DNA from: Bacteroidota bacterium
Lineage (GTDB): Bacteria; Bacteroidota; Rhodothermia; Rhodothermales; Rubricoccaceae
Length of the DNA: 37,850 nucleotides
NCBI GenBank assembly: GCA_022561755.1
Contig: JADFQN010000010.1
Span: 1 to 37,850, forward strand
Reading direction: 5' to 3'
Each line of letters begins with the position of its first letter. The stretch's first letter is position 1. This document shows positions 26,828-37,426 of the stretch, piece after piece. Below the pieces are notes generated by a model, which saw only the letters and a program-made list of their open reading frames with translations, had not been told where the DNA came from and ran no database searches. The translations under genes and the position numbers were made by a program.

Positions 26828-27859
26828 TCAGCGCGTCCATGTTTCCAGCCCACGGTCGGTAAAGCTAAAGTGGACGACTTCGGCATTGTGCGCCTCGATG
26901 GCCTGCTCCACCTCGTGCCTCCGGTCGAAGGCCGTGAAGAAGAACATGAAGCCGCCGCCGCCCGCGCCGGAGACCTTTCCGCCGAGCGCGCCGGCGTTCC
27001 GCGCAGCCGTGTAGATGGCGTCGATTTCTGGATTGCTTATCCCGTCCGCCATCCGCTGCTTCACTCCCCAGGCCTCATGGGGGCGCTCGCCGAAGAGTTG
27101 GAGGTCGCCGGTAAGCAGGACGCGCTTCATTTCAGAGGCGAGGTCGCGCGTACGATCCATCGCTGCGACCGCCTTGCTGTCCTTGTTGCGAAAGTTCTCG
27201 ATCTGCTGCTCGATGATGGTGGAGGATAGGCGACTGCGGCCCGTCCACGCCAATACCAGCGAATATTCCAACTCCCAGATGGTTTCGGAAGGGATCCGCA
27301 GCGGGTTGACGAGTACGTCATCGCCCCTGAACTCCATGAAGTTAAAGCCGCCGAACGCCGCCGCGTACTGGTCCTGCCGCCCGCCGGGCATGCCCAGGTC
27401 TTCGCGTTCAATCTTGTAGGCCAGCCGAGCGATTTCGTACCGATCCAGCCCCGTCCGCAGCCACGCTTCAAACGCGCCGATGAGGGCAACGACCATCGTG
27501 GACGACGCGCCGAGCCCCGAACCTGGAGGCGCATCGGTGTGGGTGAATAGATCGAATCCCTGCCCCGGCTTATGGCCCACTACGTCCATACCTCGAACGG
27601 CGCCGAGGGCCAGCTTCATTTTCCCGGAGTCCTCCGGAAGGCCGTCCACGGCGGCAAGCTCAAGCTCTTCGTCATAATCCAATGACCGTAGCCGGATGGC
27701 GCCCGAGTCGTTGGGAACGAGCGTTACATAGGCATACCGGTTGATGGTGGCGTTGAGCACGAGGCCTCCCCGCTCGTCCGCGTAGGGCGAAACGTCGGTG
27801 CCGCCGCCGCCGAAAGCGATGCGGAGCGGGGCGCGAGATCGGATGGTATGCGTCATCAA
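26828..27859 (-). CDS. hddA: GHMP kinase, probable D-glycero-alpha-D-manno-heptose 7-phosphate kinase
   Basis: RSRAPLRIAFGGGGTDVSPYADERGGLVLNATINRYAYV, PPGSGLGASSTMVVALIGAF, GKVSGAGGGGFMFFF. Confidence 0.88.
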   Translation of the reverse strand: MMTHTIRSRAPLRIAFGGGGTDVSPYADERGGLVLNATINRYAYVTLVPNDSGAIRLRSLDYDEELELAAVDGLPEDSGKMKLALGAVRGMDVVGHKPGQGFDLFTHTDAPPGSGLGASSTMVVALIGAFEAWLRTGLDRYEIARLAYKIEREDLGMPGGRQDQYAAAFGGFNFMEFRGDDVLVNPLRIPSETIWELEYSLVLAWTGRSRLSSTIIEQQIENFRNKDSKAVAAMDRTRDLASEMKRVLLTGDLQLFGERPHEAWGVKQRMADGISNPEIDAIYTAARNAGALGGKVSGAGGGGFMFFFTAFDRRHEVEQAIEAHNAEVVHFSFTDRGLETWTR

Positions 27860-27867
27860 AGCCTACG

Positions 27868-27994
27868 GGGTACACCGTCGGCATACCCAAGAGTAGAGAA
27901 GAGAGTTGGGGCACACCGACGGTGTGCCCCAACCGGTGGTATGCCCTGACGACCAGCGTACTCGAAACAGTAAGGTCATACCGGCGGTGTGACC
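27868..27994. repeat. Cluster of GGGxxCACCG.CGGTGxxCCC palindromes between hddA and hddC (3 copies)
   Basis: GGGTACACCGTCGGCATACCC (27868-27888); GTTGGGGCACACCGACGGTGTGCCCCAAC (27905-27933, perfect 14-bp arms); GGTCATACCGGCGGTGTGACC (27974-27994). Confidence 0.8.
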
Positions 27995-28026
27995 CAACGG
28001 AAAACAGGCGGCATATAGAGGGTGCG

Positions 28027-28758
28027 TCAAGCTAACATCAGGGTCGCGCGGGCGTAGTCTTCGGGCGTGCCGATATCGAGGAATGGGGCCGCGGGATAAC
28101 GCAGTGCCCACAACTCACCTCTCTTCGCCAGACGTGGAAAGACAACACGCTCCAGACTCACGCGCTCGTCCCTCGGGCCATCTGCCAGCGCGTCCGGTGC
28201 AAGCACGTAGACCCCCGCGTTGATCCATGCCGGACCTGCCGCCGTCGCCTCCTCGGCCTCCTTCTCGGCAAACCCCGTCACGCGTACGGGTGCATTATTC
28301 TCGGCCTCCTCGAAGAGCACGCGCCCGTAGCGGTCGGCGGAATCAACCTTCGCAAGCGCTAACGTGGCTTTGGCAGCGGGCGTGGTGTGGTGGGCTTCCA
28401 CGAGTTCGGCAACGGAGCCCCCGAAGAACGTATCGCCGTTCATCGCGACGAACGGGCCTTGTATTTCTGCCTCTTTTGTAGCGAACGCCAGTGCGCCGCC
28501 TGTGCCCAGCGGCCTGGGCTCTTGTACACACCGCACGTTCATGCCGTCCGGCGAATGCTCGGCAATAAATGCCTCCACCTGCTCTCCCAAATGCCCTGTA
28601 GAAAGCACAACGTCGCCCACGCCCTCCGTGGCCAGATGCTTCAGGAGGTGCTGCAAAAATGGCCTGCCGGCCACGGGGGCGAGCACCTTCGGGCGATCAT
28701 CAACAACCGACCGCAGCCGGGCGCCAAAACCGCCAGCGAGGATGATAACGGGGAGCAC
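28027..28758 (-). CDS. hddC: Nucleotidyltransferase, probable D-glycero-alpha-D-manno-heptose 1-phosphate guanylyltransferase
   Basis: VIILAGGFGARLRSVVDDRPKVLAPVAGRPFLQHLL, NGDTFFGGSVAELV, FLDIGTPEDYARA; GTG at 28758 preferred because upstream codons lie in a heptamer tract. Confidence 0.85.
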   Translation of the reverse strand: MLPVIILAGGFGARLRSVVDDRPKVLAPVAGRPFLQHLLKHLATEGVGDVVLSTGHLGEQVEAFIAEHSPDGMNVRCVQEPRPLGTGGALAFATKEAEIQGPFVAMNGDTFFGGSVAELVEAHHTTPAAKATLALAKVDSADRYGRVLFEEAENNAPVRVTGFAEKEAEEATAAGPAWINAGVYVLAPDALADGPRDERVSLERVVFPRLAKRGELWALRYPAAPFLDIGTPEDYARATLMLA

Positions 28759-28763
28759 GGGCC

Positions 28764-28955
28764 GAACGGTGAAGTCTGAACGATGAAAGCTGAAGGTCTT
28801 CGGAAGATGCACAATTCCTTTATCGGAGGCCCGGTATTCTCATACAGGGTGTCATCCAAACCGGTATCCATCAGACGCCACGGCGAGTCGTCCTTCCCAG
28901 AGGCATCTCAACTCTCTTCAGCATTCGTCCTTCACCGCTCAGCGTTCAAATCAGC
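28764..28955. repeat. Inverted pair of heptamer-periodic tracts between hddC and GT4 gene
   Basis: GAACGGT GAAGTCT GAACGAT GAAAGCT GAAGGTC (28764-28798) and CTCTTCA GCATTCG TCCTTCA CCGCTCA GCGTTCA AATCAGC (28914-28955). Confidence 0.7.
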
Positions 28956-30064
28956 TCCTCAATGGCCTCATACAGCCGGTCCCACGAGTATTTCTTGCGT
29001 TCGCGGCGGACGCCTTCCGAAAGCGCCGCCTCCAGCCCTTCCTTGAAATAGCGGACGATGGCGGCGGCAAGCGCCTGGGGATCCTCCGGCGGCACGACCA
29101 GTCCGGCCACGCCGTCGGGGACGACCTCGGCCAACCCGCCTACATCCGTGATGATGAGCGGCCGCCCGAAGTGGAAGGCAATCTGGGCGACACCGCTCTG
29201 GGTGGCGGAGATATATGGCTGAACGACCACGTCGGCGGCGCAGAAATAGGCGGCCACCTGCTCGTCCGGAATGTAGTCGGCGGCGAATTGGATGGCGTCG
29301 CCGAGAGGCGCAGCCTGCGCGCGGAGCGCATCCTCGTCGGCGTAGAACTCGCCGGCCACGACAAGGCGGGCATTCGGGATTTGCTCGAGGACGCGAGGCA
29401 TCGCCCCCAGCAGCACGTGCAGGCCCTTGTACCGGCGGATGAAGCCGAAGAAGAGGAGCATCACATCCGAGCCAAAGCCGAGCGATGCGCGCGCCTGCGC
29501 CTTCGGGATGGCCTCACCGAAGACATCGTACACCGGGTGCGCAACCTGCCGGACGGCCACGCCCAGCTTCAGCGACTCCACGTCGTGGTGCACCTGGTCG
29601 GACATGACGATAAGGCCGTCGCAGGCACCGAGCACGTAGCGGCCAAACGCCTTATCTCCCGGCCGCCGCTCATGGGGAATTGCATTATCCACGACTGCGA
29701 TCACCTTCACTCCGTGCTTTCGTAGCCTACGCGCCATGGCGCCAAACGCGGGAGCGAAAAACGGCATCCAATACTTGAAGACAACTACATCGGCTCCTTT
29801 TTCGAGGATCGCGTCGGCGGTGCGCTTCCAGGTGAGCGGATTGAGCGTGTCCAGCAGCCTCGGCGCCGGTTCGGCGGGCGCAGGCCCTTCGGCGTACTGC
29901 GTTTTCCCCGGAAACAGCCACGCAGGGTACTGCCTCCGGAATGTGACGGTGCTGACGAAAAAGCCGCGATTGGCCAGGCCAATCTCCATCGCGTGCAGAA
30001 AATGGGCGATTCCGCCGCGATATGGCCAAAACGGGCCGACGAGTATGAGACGCTGAGGCTTCAC
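28946..30064 (-). CDS. Glycosyltransferase family 4 (GT-B fold)
   Basis: LILVGPFWPYRGGIAHFLHAME, LLFFGFIRRYKGLHVLLGAMP, YISATQSGVAQIAFHFGRPLIITDVGGLAEVVPDGVAGLVVPPEDPQALAAAI. Confidence 0.9.
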   Translation of the reverse strand: MKPQRLILVGPFWPYRGGIAHFLHAMEIGLANRGFFVSTVTFRRQYPAWLFPGKTQYAEGPAPAEPAPRLLDTLNPLTWKRTADAILEKGADVVVFKYWMPFFAPAFGAMARRLRKHGVKVIAVVDNAIPHERRPGDKAFGRYVLGACDGLIVMSDQVHHDVESLKLGVAVRQVAHPVYDVFGEAIPKAQARASLGFGSDVMLLFFGFIRRYKGLHVLLGAMPRVLEQIPNARLVVAGEFYADEDALRAQAAPLGDAIQFAADYIPDEQVAAYFCAADVVVQPYISATQSGVAQIAFHFGRPLIITDVGGLAEVVPDGVAGLVVPPEDPQALAAAIVRYFKEGLEAALSEGVRRERKKYSWDRLYEAIEELI

Positions 30065-30224
30065 GCGTAAAATAGCCTGGCCATTGAAAGCTTTCTACGA
30101 AACCCCTTGCGTGACATTGCAGCTTACTGTTCAATTAAATAGGACAATCGGCAGGGTCGTGTAATGCACGGTGTGCCTCGCACGAAGCGCATTAATACTC
30201 GCCGCCCCTCTCTCCCTTCCCCTT

Positions 30225-31445
30225 ATGCGCACAACCTTGAATTTCCTCGCTCTCTCCCTGCTTCTCCCCGTCCAGGTTGCTGCGCAGAATCTACCGATCA
30301 CGGCGCTGCCGTTCCTGGAGATCCCGCCGTCCCCGGCAATCAATGCGATGGGCGGCGCGGGCGTGGCGCTCCCCTCGTCCGATCCGCACGCGTTCCTGTA
30401 CAACCCGGCGCACCTCGGCATTGCGGCGCGCGATACCAGGGCCGCCGGCACGTTGTACCCTGGCGGATCCACCGACTGGCTTGCGATTGGCGATCTGAGT
30501 GTGGGAAGTACGGCGCTCTCGGCGGGCGTGGATTTGCGGCCGTTGGGCATTCCTTTTGTTGCCGGAATTGGCCTAGCGCAAACAGCCCTCCAGTTCAGCG
30601 AACGCGTTTTGGTGGATGAGTTCGGCGAAGCCATTGCATCGTACCAACCCCGCGACATGTACCGAGCGCTTTCACTGGGAGTGGCCACGACCGGTGCGGC
30701 GCGATTGGGCATCGGGGCAACCACCCGCTACGTTACCTCCACCGACGGGGCCTCGATTGAGAACGAACGCCTCACCGTATCCAGTCTTCACGGATTCACG
30801 CTCGACCTCGGAGTGTTGGCAGAGGCCGACATTACACGGTTGCTTGGCCGCCCCTCTTTCGGGCGCGTACAGCCTACCCTGTCGGTTGCTGCGGGATATG
30901 CCCAATCCAACATTGGTGGTACTGTTGCTTACAGCGGTCAGTTTGCGGCCTCAGCCCTTCCCCGGACAGCGCGGCTGGGCTGGTCGGCTTCGGGCGGGCT
31001 GGCTATCCCGCTTGAGGCCACCTCCTTGCAAATTGTTCAGGCGGATGTCTCGGTACAAGCAGAGCACTTGCTCGTGCGCGAGAACGGCGTGGCCGACTAT
31101 TCCTACGAGCCCTTCCTAGGCAGCCTGAATGTGATCCGGAACGGCTTGCTCGGCCGGGGTTCCGCCACCATAACTGCCCGCCACGGCTACCGGATTGCAT
31201 TCCTTGAGTCGTTTTCGATCAGCCGGGGCGGCTTCGACGGCTGGGGATTTGAGGACGTGAAGACGCGGGGCATGGAGTTTCGCCTCGCCGGGCCGCTGAA
31301 AATCATCAGCGAGATCACCGGAAACCCCCGCCTCCTCGCCAATCTGGCCAACCGCTACGATGTGCGCATCACCCGCGCCGTCTACTTCTACGGCGGGCTC
31401 AACGAAAGCACGTTCAACGGGATCTCGTTTGTGGTGAAGCGGTGA
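30225..31445 (+). CDS. PorV/UPF0164-like outer-membrane beta-barrel protein (hypothetical)
   Basis: Signal peptide MRTTLNFLALSLLLPVQVAAQ then SPAINAMGGAGVALPSSDPHAFLYNPAHLGIAARDT, typical of this barrel class; ATG at 30225 preferred. Confidence 0.72.
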   Translation: MRTTLNFLALSLLLPVQVAAQNLPITALPFLEIPPSPAINAMGGAGVALPSSDPHAFLYNPAHLGIAARDTRAAGTLYPGGSTDWLAIGDLSVGSTALSAGVDLRPLGIPFVAGIGLAQTALQFSERVLVDEFGEAIASYQPRDMYRALSLGVATTGAARLGIGATTRYVTSTDGASIENERLTVSSLHGFTLDLGVLAEADITRLLGRPSFGRVQPTLSVAAGYAQSNIGGTVAYSGQFAASALPRTARLGWSASGGLAIPLEATSLQIVQADVSVQAEHLLVRENGVADYSYEPFLGSLNVIRNGLLGRGSATITARHGYRIAFLESFSISRGGFDGWGFEDVKTRGMEFRLAGPLKIISEITGNPRLLANLANRYDVRITRAVYFYGGLNESTFNGISFVVKR

Positions 31446-31448
31446 TAT

Positions 31449-32755
31449 CTAGCGCCGGATGGTGATTAACTGGCTCTTTGCGCCTACCCGAACGATGTAA
31501 ACCCCATCGGCAGAGCCGAGACATCGATTGCTGCGGGTATCACCGTGCAGGACACAGCCCTACCTACCATGTCGTATAGAACGACGGGTTCATCGATGTT
31601 GGCTCCGCGGATGGCGATTCTATCTGAGGCAGGATTCGGGAAAACGACAAGGGGCGTAGCGGAAGGAGAAGTTGCTCCCGGCTCAACAGCTACCGCTACC
31701 GGATCCGGAGTGCGGTACAATCCGGCTTCCGGAGGAAAACCTGAACTGGGACCACTGTACGTTATGACGATATATATCCGATCATCGGGACCCATCACAG
31801 GACTTTCAACACGGAAGCTTTCGGGCAATTCAAGACTCTGGTCCAGCCATGTCCACGTAGCACCTTCGTCCGCCATGCGGAAAACATCCGTTCGATTCCA
31901 ATAAGTTGTAACGCCAAAAACATCTCCTGTGCTCGCCTGAAGCAAAATGGGCCAATGATCATTCCCCTCGGGATCGAGGATCAGCCCACGTGGCTCCCAG
32001 ACGACACCGTCATCGCTACTGTATATGTTATTGCTCGGGAAGTCTGGCCCATCTGCCAGAACAAGTGCAAGACCGTTCGGGAGTACCTCTACGTCTTCAG
32101 CAGTGTATGGATAGTAGGTTTCTTTCCATAATTCAGAGGTTTGCCAAGTATGCCCTTCGTCGTCGGAGTATGCCACTCCACCAATACAAGCAGCAAGAAT
32201 TCTCTCAGTCGGCAACTGAACGAAATCAAAACATCTCCGAAAGGATCTGGCTCCGGTTACGGGATAAGGAGCCTCAACCCATGTATCACCACGGTCATTC
32301 GAATAGGGGATGTTATCGCTTGATGGAGCGATTAGGGTTCCGCGGTTCGTCTGAAAAAATCCAATTCGCTCGTAAAATTCGATGCCTTCCTTATGCACCA
32401 GAGCCCAAGACGCACCTCCGTTCGTGGTTCTTTGCAAACTCCAACCGAGGTTGGCGATAAGAGTATCTGAATTAACTATGCCGAAAGGGCCATGTGAAAA
32501 ATGGAGGCAATCACCTGAATATCCACTGCACCGTTCCTCCCATTCCTCTGAGCCAAGTGACAGGGCAACAAATCCATAGCGATGAATCCCTTACATGGTA
32601 CCATCACCATCAAATGCAATCGATTCAAATCTATAATCCTCGAGTTCCTCAACGGCGTAAATCTGCTCCCAGCCGTAGGTCTGTGCTTCTACGGTAGTGT
32701 CTCCATACGCGTGGCTTGCGAGGAGACATGCGAGAAAGTGGAGCGTACGATTCAC
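31449..32755 (-). pseudogene. BNR/sialidase-like repeat protein with T9SS-type C-terminal sorting domain; in-frame stop and C-terminal frameshift
   Basis: Same frame reads through a TAA at 32591-32593 (...AFDGDGTM*GIHRYGFVALSLG...LGWSLQRTTNGGASW...); C-terminus FPNPASDRIAIRG...DVSALPM, then GVYIVRVGAKSQLITIRR* in the next frame after a G-run at 31502-31505. Confidence 0.75.
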
Positions 32756-32831
32756 CTTACTGCGTCATGTTGTGTGAACTCAGAATACCAAGCAGCGTGA
32801 ACATACCGCAGGGAAAATCCTAGTCCCCGCT

Positions 32832-33815
32832 TCAACGTTGACGCGTCAGGGACGAATCAGAGTCGAGCGTGGTGTTCTGCCGAGTTGTTTCCACCACCTC
32901 GTAACGCCCGGTGTCCTCCATCTCGGGCCGCACGATCATCTCACCGAGCAATCCGGCCAGAAACGACTGCGCACCGAGAAGGATCAACATAACTCCCAAA
33001 AGCAGCAGGGGCCGGTCACCGAGCGGTTGCCCTAGAACAAGCTTCGCGTACGTGAGGTAGACCGAGATCACGAAGCCGCCCAGGAACGATAGTGTGCCCA
33101 GTGTCCCGAAGAAGTGCATCGGGCGGCGGGCGAAGCGGGTAAGGAAGAGGACGGTGATCAAATCGAGAAATCCGCGGACAAATCGTTCGAACCCGAATTT
33201 AGTCGTTCCGTACTTGCGTGCGCGGTGCTGCACCTCCTGCTCTTCAATCCGCGTGAACCCGGCCCACCTGGCGAGCATCGGGATGTAGCGGTGCAACTCG
33301 CCGTACACGTGGACACTCTTCACAACCTCCGCACGGTAGGCCTTAATGCCGCTGTTGAAATCGTGCAGAGGGATCCCGGAGGCCAGCCGCGTGATTGCGT
33401 TGAAGAAGCGGCTTGGGATGGTTTTGGTGATGGGGTCCCGGCGCTTCCGCTTCCAGCCCGAAACCAGATCCGCGCCGGCCTCCAGCTTGTCGATCATTGC
33501 GGGGAGCTCGGCAGGGTCGTCCTGCAGGTCGGCGTCCAGCGTGGCTATGTAGATCCCGCGAGCCCGTTCGAACCCGATGGCGAGGGCCGCGCTCTTGCCG
33601 TAGTTCTGCCGAAACCGTACGCCCCGGATTCGATTATCGTCCGCAGCAAGGTTCTCAATCACCTCCCACATACCGTCGTCGGAGCCGTCGTCGATCAACC
33701 AGACCTCGAATGTCCGTTCCGCTGCTTCCATCGCCGCCCTAATCTGATCTACCAGCTCTCGCAGGCTTTCGGCCTCGTTGTAGGCCGGGACGATGATGGA
33801 AACGGCTGGGGGCAT
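32832..33815 (-). CDS. GT2 glycosyltransferase, GtrB/DPM1-like with C-terminal TM segments
   Basis: SIIVPAYNEAESLRELV, VWLIDDGSDDGMWEVI, IATLDADLQDDPAELP, HDFNSGIKAYR; two C-terminal TM helices. Confidence 0.92.
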   Translation of the reverse strand: MPPAVSIIVPAYNEAESLRELVDQIRAAMEAAERTFEVWLIDDGSDDGMWEVIENLAADDNRIRGVRFRQNYGKSAALAIGFERARGIYIATLDADLQDDPAELPAMIDKLEAGADLVSGWKRKRRDPITKTIPSRFFNAITRLASGIPLHDFNSGIKAYRAEVVKSVHVYGELHRYIPMLARWAGFTRIEEQEVQHRARKYGTTKFGFERFVRGFLDLITVLFLTRFARRPMHFFGTLGTLSFLGGFVISVYLTYAKLVLGQPLGDRPLLLLGVMLILLGAQSFLAGLLGEMIVRPEMEDTGRYEVVETTRQNTTLDSDSSLTRQR

Positions 33816-33824
33816 GGGAAGTAA

Positions 33825-33900
33825 TTAGTGATTCGTTGTTAGTGGTTTACTGTTAAGATCAATTCCTCAGAAAACAACTAACCACCAACTACCAACCACC
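33825..33900. repeat. Inverted pair of heptamer-periodic tracts between GT2 gene and gyrB
   Basis: TTAGTGA TTCGTTG TTAGTGG TTTACTG TTAAGAT (33825-33859) and AACAACT AACCACC AACTACC AACCACC (33873-33900). Confidence 0.85.
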
Positions 33901-33901
33901 C

Positions 33902-35998
<2,097 letters not shown>

Positions 35999-36115
35999 TC
36001 AACCGCCCCGATAGCCTCCTTAACCGAGTTTCACGGGGACTGCACGAAGAGATGAAAGCCCGGTCATGAAATGGCGCGTCTTGCACTGGGGCTAACCGAT
36101 GGCTAGACTGCATCC

Positions 36116-36386
36116 ATGCATCCCATAATCAAAGCTCTTGCTACCCAACTTTCGCACGTACCCGAAGTGGAACGCGTCGTCCTGTTCGGCTCCCGCGCCC
36201 GCGGCGACGCGTTCGGACATAGACCTTGCGGTTGAGTGCCCCCAAGCCTCTCGTGCCGTTTGGAATGAGATACGTGAGAACGTCCTGGATGCGCTTACTC
36301 TTCTCTTCATCGACTTGGTGCGACTCGACCGTGCTCCGGAGGCTCTAAGGCACCGTGTATTGACCGATGGCGTGGTTCTCTATGAG
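36116..36386 (+). pseudogene. MNT-type (MntA-like) minimal nucleotidyltransferase, frameshifted; 3' end abuts a MITE-like repeat
   Basis: MHPIIKALATQLSHVPEVERVVLFGSRARGDA, then frame change to RSDIDLAVECPQASRAVWNEIRENVLDALTLLFIDLVRLDRAPEALRHRVLTDGVVLYE. Confidence 0.78.
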
Positions 36387-36571
36387 GCTGTTGAAATACC
36401 TCATCCGGCCTGCGACGGTGTCTCACGGTCGATCTCAGCGTTGCGAGTGCGGAATCGAGTACATTTCTTCGATCTTTTGAGGCGCATAGTGGGGCTACGT
36501 AACGAAAAAGATCGGAGAAATGGGCCGATTTATCGCCGCCGCAGTAGATCCGTCCTTAGTCAGACAGGCTC
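36384..36571. mobile_element. Chimeric MITE-like element: left part family A, right part family B
   Basis: GAGGCTGTTGAAATACCTCATCCGGCCTGCGACGG... (A) switching near GCGAGTG (36443-36449) to ...GGAATCGAGTACATTTCTTCGATCTTTTGAGGCGCATAGTGGGGCTACG...TTAGTCAGACAGGCTC (B). Confidence 0.85.
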
Positions 36572-36623
36572 CTGACAGCCCAGAACCGTAAGGGTTGCTC
36601 AAACCAAGTTGATGCGCTGAAAC

Positions 36624-37280
36624 CTACACTTCCAGGTAGCGCATGAACTCCTCGACGCGCTCCTGCATATCGTCGTCCACCTCATCGAAAACGCCGACGA
36701 TCTTGTAGTCGAGGTGCTCCATCAGATGCCGTACACGCGCGGTGTCGCTCACGTTCAGTTTGAGGGTGGTCCGCATGACATCAGCCTCGAGATCTTCCTC
36801 CGTCGAGACCGACAGGATGCGCACGTCGTTCTGCTCTACCACGTGGGCAAGTTGGGCGAGCGAGAAATCGCGGGCTCGCGCTTCGAGCACTACGATTGCG
36901 CCGGTCTCCTCGGTGGCCAGCATGTGCGCCAATTGGCTGAATACCGCCGCGCGCTGCACCAGGCCGAGATACTCGCCCTTCGCCGTGGCAATAGGAAGCA
37001 CGCTCAGGTCGTGCCGCAGCATCATGTGTGCGGCGTCGAAGATGTGCGCCTCCGGCGTAACAAATGCCGGCCCAGTACCGATGAGCGCCAGCAGCGGCAT
37101 GTCCGGGCTCGACTGCTCGCGCAGTACCTGTTCGCTTACGAGGGCAAGAAGCTGGCCTTCCGCGCTTACAACCGGAAGGTGCTCAACGCCGTGTTCGGCC
37201 ATGCGGAAAAGTGCCTGGCCCACCGCATCGCCGACCGTGAGGGCCGGTGTGCTTGGACTAAGGAGCGTGCGGATAATCAT
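36624..37280 (-). CDS. CBS-domain-pair protein with ACT-like C-terminal region
   Basis: Two CBS-like motifs (ALFRMAEHGVEHLPVVSAEGQLLALVSE; AAHMMLRHDLSVLPIATAKGEYLGLVQR) then an ACT-like betaalphabeta segment. Confidence 0.82.
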   Translation of the reverse strand: MIIRTLLSPSTPALTVGDAVGQALFRMAEHGVEHLPVVSAEGQLLALVSEQVLREQSSPDMPLLALIGTGPAFVTPEAHIFDAAHMMLRHDLSVLPIATAKGEYLGLVQRAAVFSQLAHMLATEETGAIVVLEARARDFSLAQLAHVVEQNDVRILSVSTEEDLEADVMRTTLKLNVSDTARVRHLMEHLDYKIVGVFDEVDDDMQERVEEFMRYLEV

Positions 37281-37426
37281 GGCAATTCGGCGTGAAGGCC
37301 GGAAGCTAACAAGCAGTCAGCTAATAGACGAGCAAGGGACGTTCCACGTCACTCCGCTCACGCCCATTCGGCTACCATTCGCACTCGAAGAACGACCTCT
37401 CACGTTTTTTCTGCCGGTTGACGGGT

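Noticed and set aside
30131-30724. 197-aa minus-strand ORF opposite the PorV-like gene
   Set aside because: Overlaps a well-supported secreted beta-barrel gene with signal peptide; low-complexity translation without domains.
36138-36575. 145-aa plus-strand ORF as an intact gene
   Set aside because: Its N-terminus is out of frame with the GSRARGD motif and its C-terminus is translated repeat DNA; better explained as a frameshifted MNT gene plus MITE.
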